Source: Nocardioides marinisabuli
GTDB taxonomy: Bacteria > Actinomycetota > Actinomycetes > Propionibacteriales > Nocardioidaceae
NCBI RefSeq assembly: GCF_013466785.1
Contig: NZ_CP059163.1
Location: 2,480,001-2,544,000 of the forward strand
Length of the DNA stretch: 64,000 nucleotides
Reading direction: 5' to 3'
In this document: positions 43,004 to 51,768 of the stretch, in pieces
Layout of the letters: every line of letters begins with the position of its first letter
Numbering within the stretch: position 1 is the first letter of the stretch
The notes under the pieces: model-generated
The model's database searches: none
What the model was told of the DNA's origin: nothing
The model's input: only the letters and a program-made list of their open reading frames with translations
Position numbers and translations under genes: made by a program

Positions 43004-43085
43004 GTAGCACCCAGCACCACCGAGCCACCCAGGCACAGCACCACCCACAGCCACACCCACAGCCACACCACAAGGAGCAGCAGAG
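43004..43085 (+). promoter_or_regulatory. T-poor, C/A-rich leader of the binding-protein gene
   Basis: The 82-base gap has almost no T and few G runs and contains a near-tandem CCCACAGCCACA. AAGGAG (43072-43077) lies 8 bases before the ATG. Such sequence cannot fold and resembles C-rich Rho-loading or translation-enhancing leaders. Confidence 0.4.
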
Positions 43086-44360
43086 ATGAGAAGCAGGACA
43101 ACCGGGGCCCTCGCGGCTCTCGCCGTGACCGCCGCCGTGAGCCTGTCGGCCTGCGGTGGCGGGGGCAACGCCGCCGACGGCACCACCGAGCTGAAGCTGC
43201 TCACCCCGATCTTCGAGGGTGAGAGCGGCAAGCAGGTGCTCGAGGAGGAGCTCCTGCCGCAGTTCGAGAAGGAGAACCCGGGCGTCACCGTCTCGGTCGA
43301 CTACACCGACTACGGCAGCCTCAACGAGAAGCTGACCACCTCGATCGCCAGCGGCCTGGTGCCCGACGTGATGATGATGGGCGTCGGCTGGATCGAGGGC
43401 TTCGCCGACAAGGGCGTGCTCCAGGGCCTCGGCGAGTTCGGCATCGACTACGACGAGCTGTCCGACGAGGTCACCGCCGAGGTGCTCGACGCCGGCATGT
43501 GGGAGGACGAGCTCTACGCCGTCCCGATCATGCTCGACACCCGCATCGGCATCGCCCGCAAGGACCTGCTGGCCGAGGCCGGCTTCGACGAGCCGCCCGC
43601 CGACTGGGAGGAGATGCGCGAGTACGCCGTCGCCCTCACCGAGCGCGACGGCGACAAGCTCCAGCAGGCCGGTCTCGACGTGATGACCCTCGACCCGCGC
43701 CAGATGTTCGAGGTGCTGCTCTTCTCCAACGGCGGCAGCCTCTTCAACGACGACCTGAGCGCGCCGGCCTTCAACTCGCCCGAGGGCGTCGAGGCCCTGC
43801 AGTACGTCGTCGACCTGGTGCGCGAGGACCGCGTCGAGGACATCGGCTACTCCAGCGCCGACGTCGACACCTACCCGGTGGTCAACGGCCGCGCGGCGAT
43901 GATGATCGGCCACAACGACGTGTGGGTGAAGGCCCAGGCCTCCAACCCCAAGGTCGCCGAGCAGCTGGTGCCCTTCATGGTCGACGGCACCGAGGAGGCC
44001 ATGTTCCACGGCGGCACCCTGGTGGCCATGTCGGCCCGCTCGCAGGAGAAGGAGGCGGCCGCGGCCCTGCTGGAGTTCCTCACCAGCGCCGAGGCCTCGC
44101 TGGCCGCCAGCGAGCAGCGCGGCAACGTGCCGGCCCGCACCGAGCTGCTGGAGTCCGACTACGTGCAGTCCAACCCGATGGTGCAGTTCGCCATGGAGAA
44201 CCTCGACAAGGCCCACCCCGAGGGTGGCGTGCCCGAGTGGCTCGAGATCCGTGGTGACTTCGCGGCGGCCGTCGAGGCCGCGCTCCTGGGCCAGAAGACG
44301 CCCCAGGAGGCGCTCGACGACCTGGCCGCGGACGCCCAGGCGGCGATGGACCGCTCCTGA
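43086..44360 (+). CDS. Extracellular sugar-binding lipoprotein of the uronate importer
   Basis: 424-aa CUT1-type solute-binding protein. The signal peptide ends at lipobox 'VSLSAC' (Cys near residue 23). The mature part has 'TELKLLTPIFEGESGKQVLEEELLPQFEKENPGVTV', 'ASGLVPDVMMMGVGWIEGFADKGVLQGL', 'LYAVPIMLDTRIGIARKDLL' and 'VNGRAAMMIGHNDVWVKAQ', which fit oligosaccharide-binding proteins. It is followed by two permeases. By context the ligand is an oligouronate or similar acidic oligosaccharide produced outside the cell. Confidence 0.9.
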   Translation: MRSRTTGALAALAVTAAVSLSACGGGGNAADGTTELKLLTPIFEGESGKQVLEEELLPQFEKENPGVTVSVDYTDYGSLNEKLTTSIASGLVPDVMMMGVGWIEGFADKGVLQGLGEFGIDYDELSDEVTAEVLDAGMWEDELYAVPIMLDTRIGIARKDLLAEAGFDEPPADWEEMREYAVALTERDGDKLQQAGLDVMTLDPRQMFEVLLFSNGGSLFNDDLSAPAFNSPEGVEALQYVVDLVREDRVEDIGYSSADVDTYPVVNGRAAMMIGHNDVWVKAQASNPKVAEQLVPFMVDGTEEAMFHGGTLVAMSARSQEKEAAAALLEFLTSAEASLAASEQRGNVPARTELLESDYVQSNPMVQFAMENLDKAHPEGGVPEWLEIRGDFAAAVEAALLGQKTPQEALDDLAADAQAAMDRS

Positions 44361-44423
44361 CGCCCGGCGGCGTGCCCGGACCCCGGGCACGCCGCCCCCT
44401 GACCCGACCACTTGAGGTGCACG

Positions 44424-45371
44424 ATGACCCAGACAGCGCATGACGCGGCCCAGCTGGCCGCCCCCGCCGCCCGAGACGCCGGCCCGCCCCCGCGGGGCCG
44501 TGGCTCGATGGCGCGCACGCAGAGGCGGACCGGGTGGCTGATGGTCGCCCCCGCGGTGATCCACGTGGGCATGTGGATCGCCCTGCCGGTGCTCGCCACG
44601 ATCGTCCTCAGCTTCACCGACTACTCGGTCTTCGACAGCCCGCGGTTCATCGGCCTCGACAACTACACCGAGCTCTGGAACGACGACGTCTTCCGCAAGG
44701 CGACGATCAACACGATCGTCTACACCTTCTTCACCGTCCCGTTCTCGATGGCCATCGCGGTGGTGATCGCGGTGCTGCTGAACCAGAAGCTGCGCGGCCG
44801 GGCGATCTACCGGGCGGCGTTCTTCCTGCCCCAGGTCACCGCCACCGTCGCGATCGCCATGGTCTGGCTGTGGATGTACGACCCGCAGTTCGGCCTCTTC
44901 AACGGGTTCCTGTCGTTCTTCGGCATCCCGGGCCAGGCGTGGTTGGCCAACCCCGACTTCGCGCTCGGCTCGGTGATCCTGGTCGGGATCTGGCAGGGCA
45001 TCGGCCTGAAGATGCTGATCTACATCGCGGCCCTGCAGAACATCGACCCCGGTCTCTACGAGGCCGCCTCGATGGACGGCGCCTCGAGCGTGCGCCAGTT
45101 CTTCTCCATCACCCTGCCGATGCTCAAGCCGGCCACGTTCTTCGTGTTCGTCGTCTCGATCATCTCGGCGTTCCAGGTCTTCGACCAGATCTACGTGCTG
45201 ACCAACGGCGGACCCGCCAACGCGACCACGATGATGACCTACGAGGTCTACCGCAGCGCCTTCCAGAACTTCCGGATGGGCATGGCCTGCGCGCAGTCGG
45301 TCGTCCTCTTCGCCTTCCTGCTGGTCCTGACCGTGGTCAACCGACGACTCACCGGAGGCGACGAGGCATGA
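44424..45371 (+). CDS. Sugar ABC transporter permease (MalF type) of the uronate importer
   Basis: 315-aa permease with six transmembrane helices, beginning 'GWLMVAPAVIHVGMWIALPVLATIVLSFTDYSVFDSPRFIGLDNY'. The ATPase-docking loop is 'GLYEAASMDGASSVRQFFSITLPMLKPA', and 'FQVFDQIYVLTNGGPANATTMM' follows. ATG 44424 has a TTGAGGTG ribosome site. The stop overlaps the next permease start (ATGA). Confidence 0.94.
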   Translation: MTQTAHDAAQLAAPAARDAGPPPRGRGSMARTQRRTGWLMVAPAVIHVGMWIALPVLATIVLSFTDYSVFDSPRFIGLDNYTELWNDDVFRKATINTIVYTFFTVPFSMAIAVVIAVLLNQKLRGRAIYRAAFFLPQVTATVAIAMVWLWMYDPQFGLFNGFLSFFGIPGQAWLANPDFALGSVILVGIWQGIGLKMLIYIAALQNIDPGLYEAASMDGASSVRQFFSITLPMLKPATFFVFVVSIISAFQVFDQIYVLTNGGPANATTMMTYEVYRSAFQNFRMGMACAQSVVLFAFLLVLTVVNRRLTGGDEA

Positions 45372-46309
45372 GCACCACCGCACCCCACCTGGACGCCCCC
45401 GAGGCGCAGACCGCCCCGAGCGCACCGCCCCACGCCCCGCAGAGCCGGCGGCCCAAGCCGGTGGCCCGCGTGGTCCTGCACGTGGTCCTGGCGCTCTCGG
45501 CGCTGACGATGATCCTGCCCTTCGCCTGGATGATCCTGACGTCGCTGAAGACGCCCGCCGACCTGGCGCAGTTCCCGCCGTCGTTCCTGCCCGAGGACTG
45601 GGCCTGGAGCAACTACTCCGAGGCGCTGCAGGCGGCCCCGTTCGCCACCTACTTCCGCAACAGCATGATCATCTCGGTGGGCCACACCGTCATCACCGTC
45701 GTCTTCGGCGCGATGGCCGGCTACGCCCTGGCCCGGGTCCAGTTCCGGGGCCGCGAGCTGATCTTCCTGGCCTTCGTCGCGATGCTGATGATCCCGACGT
45801 ACACCAAGATCGTGCCGCAGTTCCTGATCGTGAAGTTCATGCCGCTCTTCGGCGGCAACGACATCTTCGGCCAGGGCGGCAGCGGCTGGCTCGACTCCTG
45901 GTGGGCGCTGATCGTGCCCGGCGGGCTGAGCCCCTTCGCGATCTTCCTGTTCCGCCAGTTCTACCTCTCGCTGCCCAAGGAGCTGGAGGAGGCCGCCCGC
46001 CTCGACGGGGCCGGCGAGCTGGCGATCTGGGCGCGGGTCTACACCCCGCTCATCAAGCCGGCCATCGCCACGGTGTCCCTGCTGACCTTCCAGGACAGCT
46101 GGAACAACTTCCTGTGGCCGCTGCTGGTCACCACCCGTGACGACCTGCGCGTGATCCAGGTCGGCCTGGCGGTCTTCCAGCAGGAGGGCACCACCCAGTG
46201 GGCCTACCTGATGGCCGGCACCACCCTGGCGACCGTGCCGATGGTGCTGCTCTTCCTCTTCGCCCAGCGCTACTTCATCCAGGGCTTCACCAACGCCGGC
46301 ATCAAGTAG
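45368..46309 (+). CDS. Sugar ABC transporter permease (MalG type) of the uronate importer
   Basis: 313-aa permease. A Pro/Ala-rich N-tail is followed by 'VVLALSALTMILPFAWMILTSLKTPADL', the MalG-type first helix, and the docking loop 'ELEEAARLDGAGELAIWARVYTPLIKPA'. It ends 'FAQRYFIQGFTNAGIK', the usual MalG-family C-terminus. No ATPase gene follows; the next gene is an oxidoreductase. This importer must borrow an ATPase, most simply the MsiK-type protein encoded at 13.7 kb. Confidence 0.94.
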   Translation: MSTTAPHLDAPEAQTAPSAPPHAPQSRRPKPVARVVLHVVLALSALTMILPFAWMILTSLKTPADLAQFPPSFLPEDWAWSNYSEALQAAPFATYFRNSMIISVGHTVITVVFGAMAGYALARVQFRGRELIFLAFVAMLMIPTYTKIVPQFLIVKFMPLFGGNDIFGQGGSGWLDSWWALIVPGGLSPFAIFLFRQFYLSLPKELEEAARLDGAGELAIWARVYTPLIKPAIATVSLLTFQDSWNNFLWPLLVTTRDDLRVIQVGLAVFQQEGTTQWAYLMAGTTLATVPMVLLFLFAQRYFIQGFTNAGIK

Positions 46310-46392
46310 CCGGCACGCCCCCCCCCGAGCACCACCCCGCACCACCAGCACGACCGCAGCACGACCACACCACGACAAGAAAGCGACTCATC
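46310..46392 (+). promoter_or_regulatory. Second T-poor, C/A-rich leader, before the SDR gene
   Basis: The 83-base gap contains a run of nine C (46318-46326 region) and repeated CAGCACGACC-like pieces, with almost no T until the last 15 bases. It resembles the leader at 43004-43085 and has only a weak AAGAAAG ribosome site. Confidence 0.35.
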
Positions 46393-47157
46393 ATGACTCT
46401 CGACCTCACCGGACGCCGCGCCCTCGTCACCGGCGGCGGCAGCGGCATCGGCCGCGCGGTCGTCGCCGCCCTCGTCGAGGCGGGCGCCGACGTGGCCGTC
46501 CACTACGCCCACAGCTCCGAGGGTGCGGCCCAGGCCGTCGCCGACGCCGAGGCGGCCGGACGCCGCGCGGTGGCCATCGGCGCCGACCTGACCGACTCCG
46601 CCCAGGCGCAGCGCTGCGTCGAGGAGGCGACGGCGTACCTCGGCGGGCTCGACGTGCTCGTCAACAACGCCGGCCACCTGGTCGGCCGCAGCCCGGTCGA
46701 GGAGATGAGCGACGAGTTCTTCCGCCAGGTCATCGACCTCAACATCTCCACCGCCTTCTTCGTCACCCGCGCCGCCACCAAGGCGCTGCGGGCCTCGGGC
46801 AGCGGCCGGGTCGTCAACATGGCCTCGCTCGCGGCCGAGAACGGCGGCGGGCCGGGCTCGGTGGCCTACGCCACCGCCAAGGCCGGGATGCTCGGCTTCA
46901 CCAAGGGCCTGGCCAAGGAGCTCGCCGGCGACGGGGTCACCGTCAACGCCGTGGCGCCCGGCTTCATCGGCGAGACCGCCTTCCACGAGACCTTCACCGC
47001 CCCCGAGGCGCGCGAGCGGATCGTGTCGGGCGTGCCGCTGCAGCGGGCCGGCACCCCGGCCGACGTGGCCGGCGCCGTGTGCTACCTGGCCTCCGACCTG
47101 GCCGCCTACGTGACCGGCGAGACCATCGACGTCAACGGTGGTGTGCTCACCCGGTGA
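46393..47157 (+). CDS. Short-chain dehydrogenase, probable DEH (unsaturated uronate) reductase
   Basis: 254-aa classical SDR. The cofactor loop is 'ALVTGGGSGIGRAVVAAL', followed by 'DVLVNNAGHLV' and catalytic Ser-Tyr-Lys in 'NMASLAAENGGGPGSVAYATAKAGM', then 'VNAVAPGFIGETAF' and the C-terminal 'TGETIDVNGG'. 'VAVHYAHSSEGA' after strand 2 suggests NADPH preference. Between oligosaccharide import and lyase genes, with kdgK/kdgA upstream, the fitting role is reduction of 4-deoxy-5-hexoseulose uronate to KDG, as by the SDR A1-R of Sphingomonas. The sequence alone gives only the SDR family. Confidence 0.85.
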   Translation: MTLDLTGRRALVTGGGSGIGRAVVAALVEAGADVAVHYAHSSEGAAQAVADAEAAGRRAVAIGADLTDSAQAQRCVEEATAYLGGLDVLVNNAGHLVGRSPVEEMSDEFFRQVIDLNISTAFFVTRAATKALRASGSGRVVNMASLAAENGGGPGSVAYATAKAGMLGFTKGLAKELAGDGVTVNAVAPGFIGETAFHETFTAPEARERIVSGVPLQRAGTPADVAGAVCYLASDLAAYVTGETIDVNGGVLTR

Positions 47158-49079
47158 CTGCCCCGACCGCGGACGCCCCCACCCCGCAGCGCCCCGTCGT
47201 CCCGTCGGGGCGCGCCGGGTGGTGGCACGACTACGTCTGCCCCACCCACGGCACCGAGCTGCTCCACGACCCCGACCGGGTCGAGGGGGAGCCGCACCTG
47301 TGCCCGCACGGCTGCCGGCTCTCGGGCGCCGAGCTCGACGGCGCCTGGCGGGTGCTGTCCCACCAGGCCTGCGCCCGCACGCTGCGCACCAGCGCGCGCC
47401 GCTACCTGCGCACCGGTGACGCCGGCGACCGGGCGCTCGCGGTCGGCCTCGTGCACGACTACGTGGAGGTCTACCGCGAGGTCCTGGCCGCCGGCTGGAG
47501 CTCCTCGTCGCAGGAGTGGATGCTGCGCGGCAAGCTCTTCTCGCAGGCCCTGACCGAGTCGATCTGGGGGGTGGCCGTCGCCGACGGCGTGCTGGCCCTG
47601 GCGACCGGGTCGGCCGTGCACGGCCACGACGCGGCCGACCTGCAACCCGCGCGCGACCTGCTCACGCCGCTGGGCGAGACCGTGCACGCCGCGCGCCGCA
47701 CCCTGGTCGAGGAGCGCGGCGAGCTGCGCAACAACTACACCGCCTGGCTCGACGCCGCCGGTGCCCTGTGTGCCCGCGCGAGCCTCGCCCTCGGCGACGA
47801 GGCTGCCGACCTCGAGCAGTGGCAGGAGGGCCCGCACGGCCTGCACGCCTTCCTCGAGGCCGCCGTCGGCGACGACGGCTGGGAGTGGGAGGGCTCGACG
47901 TACTACCACCTGTTCGTGCTGCGCGCCTGCCTGCTCGGCCTGGGCGGCAGCGCCCCCCGCTCGCTGCCCGAGCCGGTCGCCGACCGGCTCGAGCGGATGC
48001 TCGCGGTGCTCGTCGGGCTGGCCACCGAGGCCGGGGTGCTGCCGGTGCTGCACGACGGGCCGTACGCCCGGGTGCCCGCCCAGCAGGAGCTCCTCGAGGT
48101 CGCGGTGCTCGGTCGCCAGCTGGTCGACCTGCCCGGTCTCGACCGGCTCGAGGCGCACGCCCGCGCCGCCCTCACCCCGGCCGGCACGGGCCTCGAGGAC
48201 GATCTCGACGGCTGGTTCGACGGGCCGCCCCGCGCGGCGCGCGAGCCCCGGCCGGCCCGGTCGGTGCACTGGCCCGAGGCCGGCTTCCTGGTGCTGCGCC
48301 CGCCCTCGGGCCGCTGGCAGGCCGTCGTCGACGCCGGCCCGCACGGCGGCAGCCACGGCCACCACGACAAGCTCGGGCTCTACCTCTACGGGCGCGAGGA
48401 GCAGTGGCAGCCGGCACCCGGCGTGCCGCCGTACGCCAGCCACCTGCGCCTGCAGCACTACGCCCGCACCCTGGCCCACCCCACCGTGCGCGTCGACGAC
48501 GCCGATCAGGCACCCTGCACCGGTCGGGTGGCCCGCTGGGAGACCACCGAGCGGGGCGCCCGCGCGAGCGTGGCCGCCGACGACGCCTACGACGGCGTAC
48601 GCCTCGAGCGGCACCTGGAGATGACCGAGCGCTACCTGCTCGACGCCGTCCTGGTGCGCGCCGAGACCCCGCGCACCCTCGACCTCGGCCTGCGACCCGC
48701 GGCCGGGATCGCCGTGCAGGGCGGCGCCGACCACTGGCGCACCACCTGGGGCAGCGGCGCCCAGGAGGGCTCCGAGCTCGTCGCCCTGCACGTCGCCTCC
48801 GGGCCCTCCGCCTTCCGGGTCGTGCCCGGGCGCGGGCCCTCCGACGACCCCGCCCGGGTGCTGCCCGTCGTCGACTGGCACGCCGAGGGCGACCAGGTCT
48901 GGTTCGTCTCGGCCTACCAGCCCGCCGACGACCCGCACGGCCCGCGCTCGGTGCAGGTGCGCACCACGCCCGAGGGCCTCACCGTCGAGGTGGGCCTGGG
49001 CGACGGCACCACCGAGACACACCGGCTCCACCCGCTCCCTCCGACCACCCCCACCACACCAGCAGAGGACCCCCAGTGA
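47154..49079 (+). CDS. Heparinase II/III-family polysaccharide lyase candidate (PL15-like)
   Basis: 641-aa protein, GTG 47154 in a GTGA overlap with the SDR. The N-terminus has the cysteine-containing motif 'WWHDYVCPTHGTELL...LCPHGCRLSG' seen in heparinase II/III-type enzymes. The alpha-toroid region has 'LRNNYTAWLDAAGAL' and 'WEWEGSTYYHLFVLRACLLG', with candidate catalytic Asn, Tyr and His. The C-terminal beta-sandwich starts 'EAGFLVLRPPSGRWQAVVDAGPHGGSHGHHDKLGLYLYG', containing the HGHxD-type metal/substrate motif. No signal peptide is visible, so it should act in the cytoplasm on imported oligosaccharides, probably as an exolyase releasing unsaturated uronate. The subfamily is uncertain. 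Confidence 0.82.
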   Translation: MTAPTADAPTPQRPVVPSGRAGWWHDYVCPTHGTELLHDPDRVEGEPHLCPHGCRLSGAELDGAWRVLSHQACARTLRTSARRYLRTGDAGDRALAVGLVHDYVEVYREVLAAGWSSSSQEWMLRGKLFSQALTESIWGVAVADGVLALATGSAVHGHDAADLQPARDLLTPLGETVHAARRTLVEERGELRNNYTAWLDAAGALCARASLALGDEAADLEQWQEGPHGLHAFLEAAVGDDGWEWEGSTYYHLFVLRACLLGLGGSAPRSLPEPVADRLERMLAVLVGLATEAGVLPVLHDGPYARVPAQQELLEVAVLGRQLVDLPGLDRLEAHARAALTPAGTGLEDDLDGWFDGPPRAAREPRPARSVHWPEAGFLVLRPPSGRWQAVVDAGPHGGSHGHHDKLGLYLYGREEQWQPAPGVPPYASHLRLQHYARTLAHPTVRVDDADQAPCTGRVARWETTERGARASVAADDAYDGVRLERHLEMTERYLLDAVLVRAETPRTLDLGLRPAAGIAVQGGADHWRTTWGSGAQEGSELVALHVASGPSAFRVVPGRGPSDDPARVLPVVDWHAEGDQVWFVSAYQPADDPHGPRSVQVRTTPEGLTVEVGLGDGTTETHRLHPLPPTTPTTPAEDPQ

Positions 49080-51115
49080 GCGACCCGACCACGACCACCA
49101 CCCGCCCCGGCCCCGACGGCGGCTCCGACGACGGCGCCGGCCGGCTCCTGCTCGAGGGCCGTCTCGACGCGCTGCGCGAGGAGGTCACCACGGTGCGCCG
49201 GGTGCAGTTCAAGCGGCTGCTGGGGGAGTGCGAGCGCTACCGCTCGATGGAGCTGCCGACCGAGCACCCGAGCGCGAGCATCACCTACTTCGGCCCGGCC
49301 GCGGCCAACCTGGCGCTGGCCTACCGCCTGACCGGCCAGCAGCACTTCCTCACCGAGCTCGAGCGCTGGCTCGAGTCGCCGCTGGGCTTCCCGCACTGGG
49401 GCAAGGCCAACATGCCCGACCACGACCTCGACGCCGGGTGGATCCTGCACGGGCTCTCGCTGGCGCTGTCCTGGGCCGGCGACGCGCTGCCCGAGGAGAC
49501 CCGCGAGCGCCTCGAGGCCAAGCTGCTGCTGCAGGGCCGCCGGCTCTACGACTTCGCGGTCGAGTCGGAGGGCGGCTGGTGGTCCTCGTCGTACTGGCAG
49601 AACCACAACTGGATCTGCTACGCCGGGCTGGCCACCGCCGGCTACGTGCTCGCGCCGCGCCACCCCGAGGCCAAGGCCTGGACCGAGCGGGCCAAGGAGA
49701 ACTTCACCGAGGTGCTCGGGCTGCTGCCCGAGGACGGCTCCAACAACGAGGGCGTCGTCTACTGGCGCTACGGCGTCCCGTGGATCGTCAGCTACCTCGA
49801 CGTGCTCGAGGCCGCCGAGGGCATCGACCTCTTCGAGGGCAGCGACTACCTGCGCCACACCTTCTACTACCGGCTCTACCAGGCCGCGCCCGACCTCGAG
49901 CGCATCATCAACCACGGCGACTGCCACGACCGGCGCAGCGGCCACAGCGTCTCGATGTACTACAAGCTCGCCTCGAAGTACCGCCTCGGGCACGCCCAGT
50001 GGCTCGCCGACCGGGTCAGCGAGCGCTTCTACTGGCGCGAGGCCTACGAGAGCGGGGTCAAGCCGGGCGTGCGCCCCGAGGCCTACCAGGAGCTGCTCTG
50101 GTACGACCCCAGCGTCGAGCCCGAGCCCGTCGACACCTTGCCGACCAGCCGGTTCTTCGCCGACCTCGGTCTCGTGGTCGGGCGCACCTCGTGGGACGAC
50201 GACGCGGTGATGGTCTCCTTCAAGGCCTCGCCCGGCGGCGGGCACAAGGCGTGGGAGTCCTCGCACCGGCTCGACCGCGAGCGCGGCTGGCGCACCCTCA
50301 ACGCCGGGCACCACCAGCCCGACGCCGGCACCTTCACGCTGCTGGGCCACGACGCCTACCTGGCGATCGACGAGGGCTACTCCAACCGCAAGCGCCACGG
50401 CCACCAGAACGGCATCCTGGTCGACGGGCAGGGCTTCGCCAACGAGGACCGCTACCACGTCTACGAGGACCTCGCCGAGCACCACGTCGCCCGGATCACC
50501 GAGACCGTCCTGGAGGCCGGCTGGACCTGCGCCTCCAGCGAGACCGGCGCCATGTACGCCGACGAGCTCGGCGTGCGCCGGGTCGACCGGCACCTCGCGC
50601 TGTCGCCGCGCGGCACCCTGCTGGTCGTCGACCACCTGGAGAGCGAGACCCCGCGCACCTGGTCGTGGCTGCTGCACGCCGACCACCCCTTCGACGTCGC
50701 CGACGGCACCGCCCTGACCGAGGCCGCCCCCGGCCGGCTGCGGGTCTCCGGCCCCGCGCCGGGCGACGCGACCTGGTCGACCCGGCCCACCGAGGTCTTC
50801 GCCAACCCGACCGCGAGCACCCCGAGCCTGGCGGTGCAGAGCGTGCAGCACACCCTGGTGCGCGAGACCGGGCCCACCACCCGGGCGGTCCTGGTCAGCG
50901 TGCTCGAGCCGCTCGCGTGGCACGACGACACGCCCTCCTCCGCCCACGTGCGCGAGCAGGACGGCACAGTGGTGGTCGGGATCAGCCGAGGAGGGGTCGT
51001 GGAGGAGCTGGCAGTGGCGCTGGAGGACGGCGCCGACGCGAAGGCCGCGCTGGCCGGGGAGTGCGCCGCCGCGGGCACCCGGATCGCCGTCGGCACGTCG
51101 TCGCTGGGCGGGTGA
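49076..51115 (+). CDS. Second heparinase II/III-like lyase candidate (DUF4962-like N-terminus)
   Basis: 679-aa protein, GTG 49076 overlapping the previous stop (GTGA). The helical toroid includes 'SSSYWQNHNWICYAGLATAGYVL', 'EDGSNNEGVVYWRYGVPWIVSYLDVLE' and 'INHGDCHDRRSGHSVSMYYKLASKYRLG', rich in Asn/His/Tyr that line lyase active sites. The beta-sheet half has 'FADLGLVVGRTSWDDDAVMVSFKASPGGGHK' and 'HHQPDAGTFTLLGHDAYLAIDEGY' followed by 'RHGHQNGILVDGQG'. This layout fits DUF4962/heparinase II-III lyases. It lacks a signal peptide and is only distantly similar to the preceding lyase, so the two probably cleave different linkages or end groups. Confidence 0.8.
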   Translation: MSDPTTTTTRPGPDGGSDDGAGRLLLEGRLDALREEVTTVRRVQFKRLLGECERYRSMELPTEHPSASITYFGPAAANLALAYRLTGQQHFLTELERWLESPLGFPHWGKANMPDHDLDAGWILHGLSLALSWAGDALPEETRERLEAKLLLQGRRLYDFAVESEGGWWSSSYWQNHNWICYAGLATAGYVLAPRHPEAKAWTERAKENFTEVLGLLPEDGSNNEGVVYWRYGVPWIVSYLDVLEAAEGIDLFEGSDYLRHTFYYRLYQAAPDLERIINHGDCHDRRSGHSVSMYYKLASKYRLGHAQWLADRVSERFYWREAYESGVKPGVRPEAYQELLWYDPSVEPEPVDTLPTSRFFADLGLVVGRTSWDDDAVMVSFKASPGGGHKAWESSHRLDRERGWRTLNAGHHQPDAGTFTLLGHDAYLAIDEGYSNRKRHGHQNGILVDGQGFANEDRYHVYEDLAEHHVARITETVLEAGWTCASSETGAMYADELGVRRVDRHLALSPRGTLLVVDHLESETPRTWSWLLHADHPFDVADGTALTEAAPGRLRVSGPAPGDATWSTRPTEVFANPTASTPSLAVQSVQHTLVRETGPTTRAVLVSVLEPLAWHDDTPSSAHVREQDGTVVVGISRGGVVEELAVALEDGADAKAALAGECAAAGTRIAVGTSSLGG

Positions 51116-51768
51116 GCACGCTGCGTCGCCCCTCCGGCCGTGGTGCCGGTGCCGGCCCCGGTTGGGAGGGGGCGGCGCTGCGCTGGTTGGCCTACCCCGC
51201 CAACCTGGCGTTCGCCGGCATCGCCGGCTTCGTCATCGCGCTGGGCGTGGTGACCTGGCTGTGCGCCGCCGTGGCGCTGGTGCGGGCGCTGCAGCGCTGG
51301 CTCGAGGACGACCTCGACACGGTCTTCACCACCACCTTCCGCGAGCTCGCCGCCACCTGGCGGCGCACCCTGCCGCTCAGCGTCGCGGCCACGGTCGTGG
51401 TGGCGCTGGTGGTGGCCGACGTGGTCTTCCTGGCGACCCGGTCGTCGCCGTGGGCGGTGCTGCTGCTGGCCGCGCTGGTGCCGCTGGCGGCGCTGGGTGC
51501 CCTGGTGGTGGCCCACCTGCCGGCCGCGGCGGCGCTGGCCCGAGACGGCTCGGCGCGGCAGTGGCTGCGGCTGGCCCTGGGGCTGGTCGTGACGGCCCCC
51601 GCCCGCTCCGCGGGGGTGCTGGTCGTGCTGGTCACCTGGGTCGCGCTGTGCACGGTCCTGCCGACGCTGGTGCCGGTGCTGGGCCTGAGCGTGCCCGGCC
51701 TGGCCGCCCTGGTCGCGGCCCGGCGCACCGTGGAGCGGCACGGCAGCCTGCTCGGACGCCCCGCATGA
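51112..51768 (+). CDS. DUF624/YesL-like membrane protein
   Basis: 218-aa protein with about five hydrophobic segments: 'WLAYPANLAFAGIAGFVIALGVVTWLCA', 'SVAATVVVALVVADVVFL', 'WAVLLLAALVPLAALGALVVAHL', 'LALGLVVTAPARSAGVLVVLVTWVAL' and a last helix. Between the first two lies 'DDLDTVFTTTFRELAATWRRTLP', like the conserved loop of YesL/DUF624 proteins. These accompany oligosaccharide ABC importers in Firmicutes and actinobacteria; the role is unknown. The GTGA overlap with the upstream lyase puts it in the operon. Confidence 0.72.
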   Translation: MSTLRRPSGRGAGAGPGWEGAALRWLAYPANLAFAGIAGFVIALGVVTWLCAAVALVRALQRWLEDDLDTVFTTTFRELAATWRRTLPLSVAATVVVALVVADVVFLATRSSPWAVLLLAALVPLAALGALVVAHLPAAAALARDGSARQWLRLALGLVVTAPARSAGVLVVLVTWVALCTVLPTLVPVLGLSVPGLAALVAARRTVERHGSLLGRPA

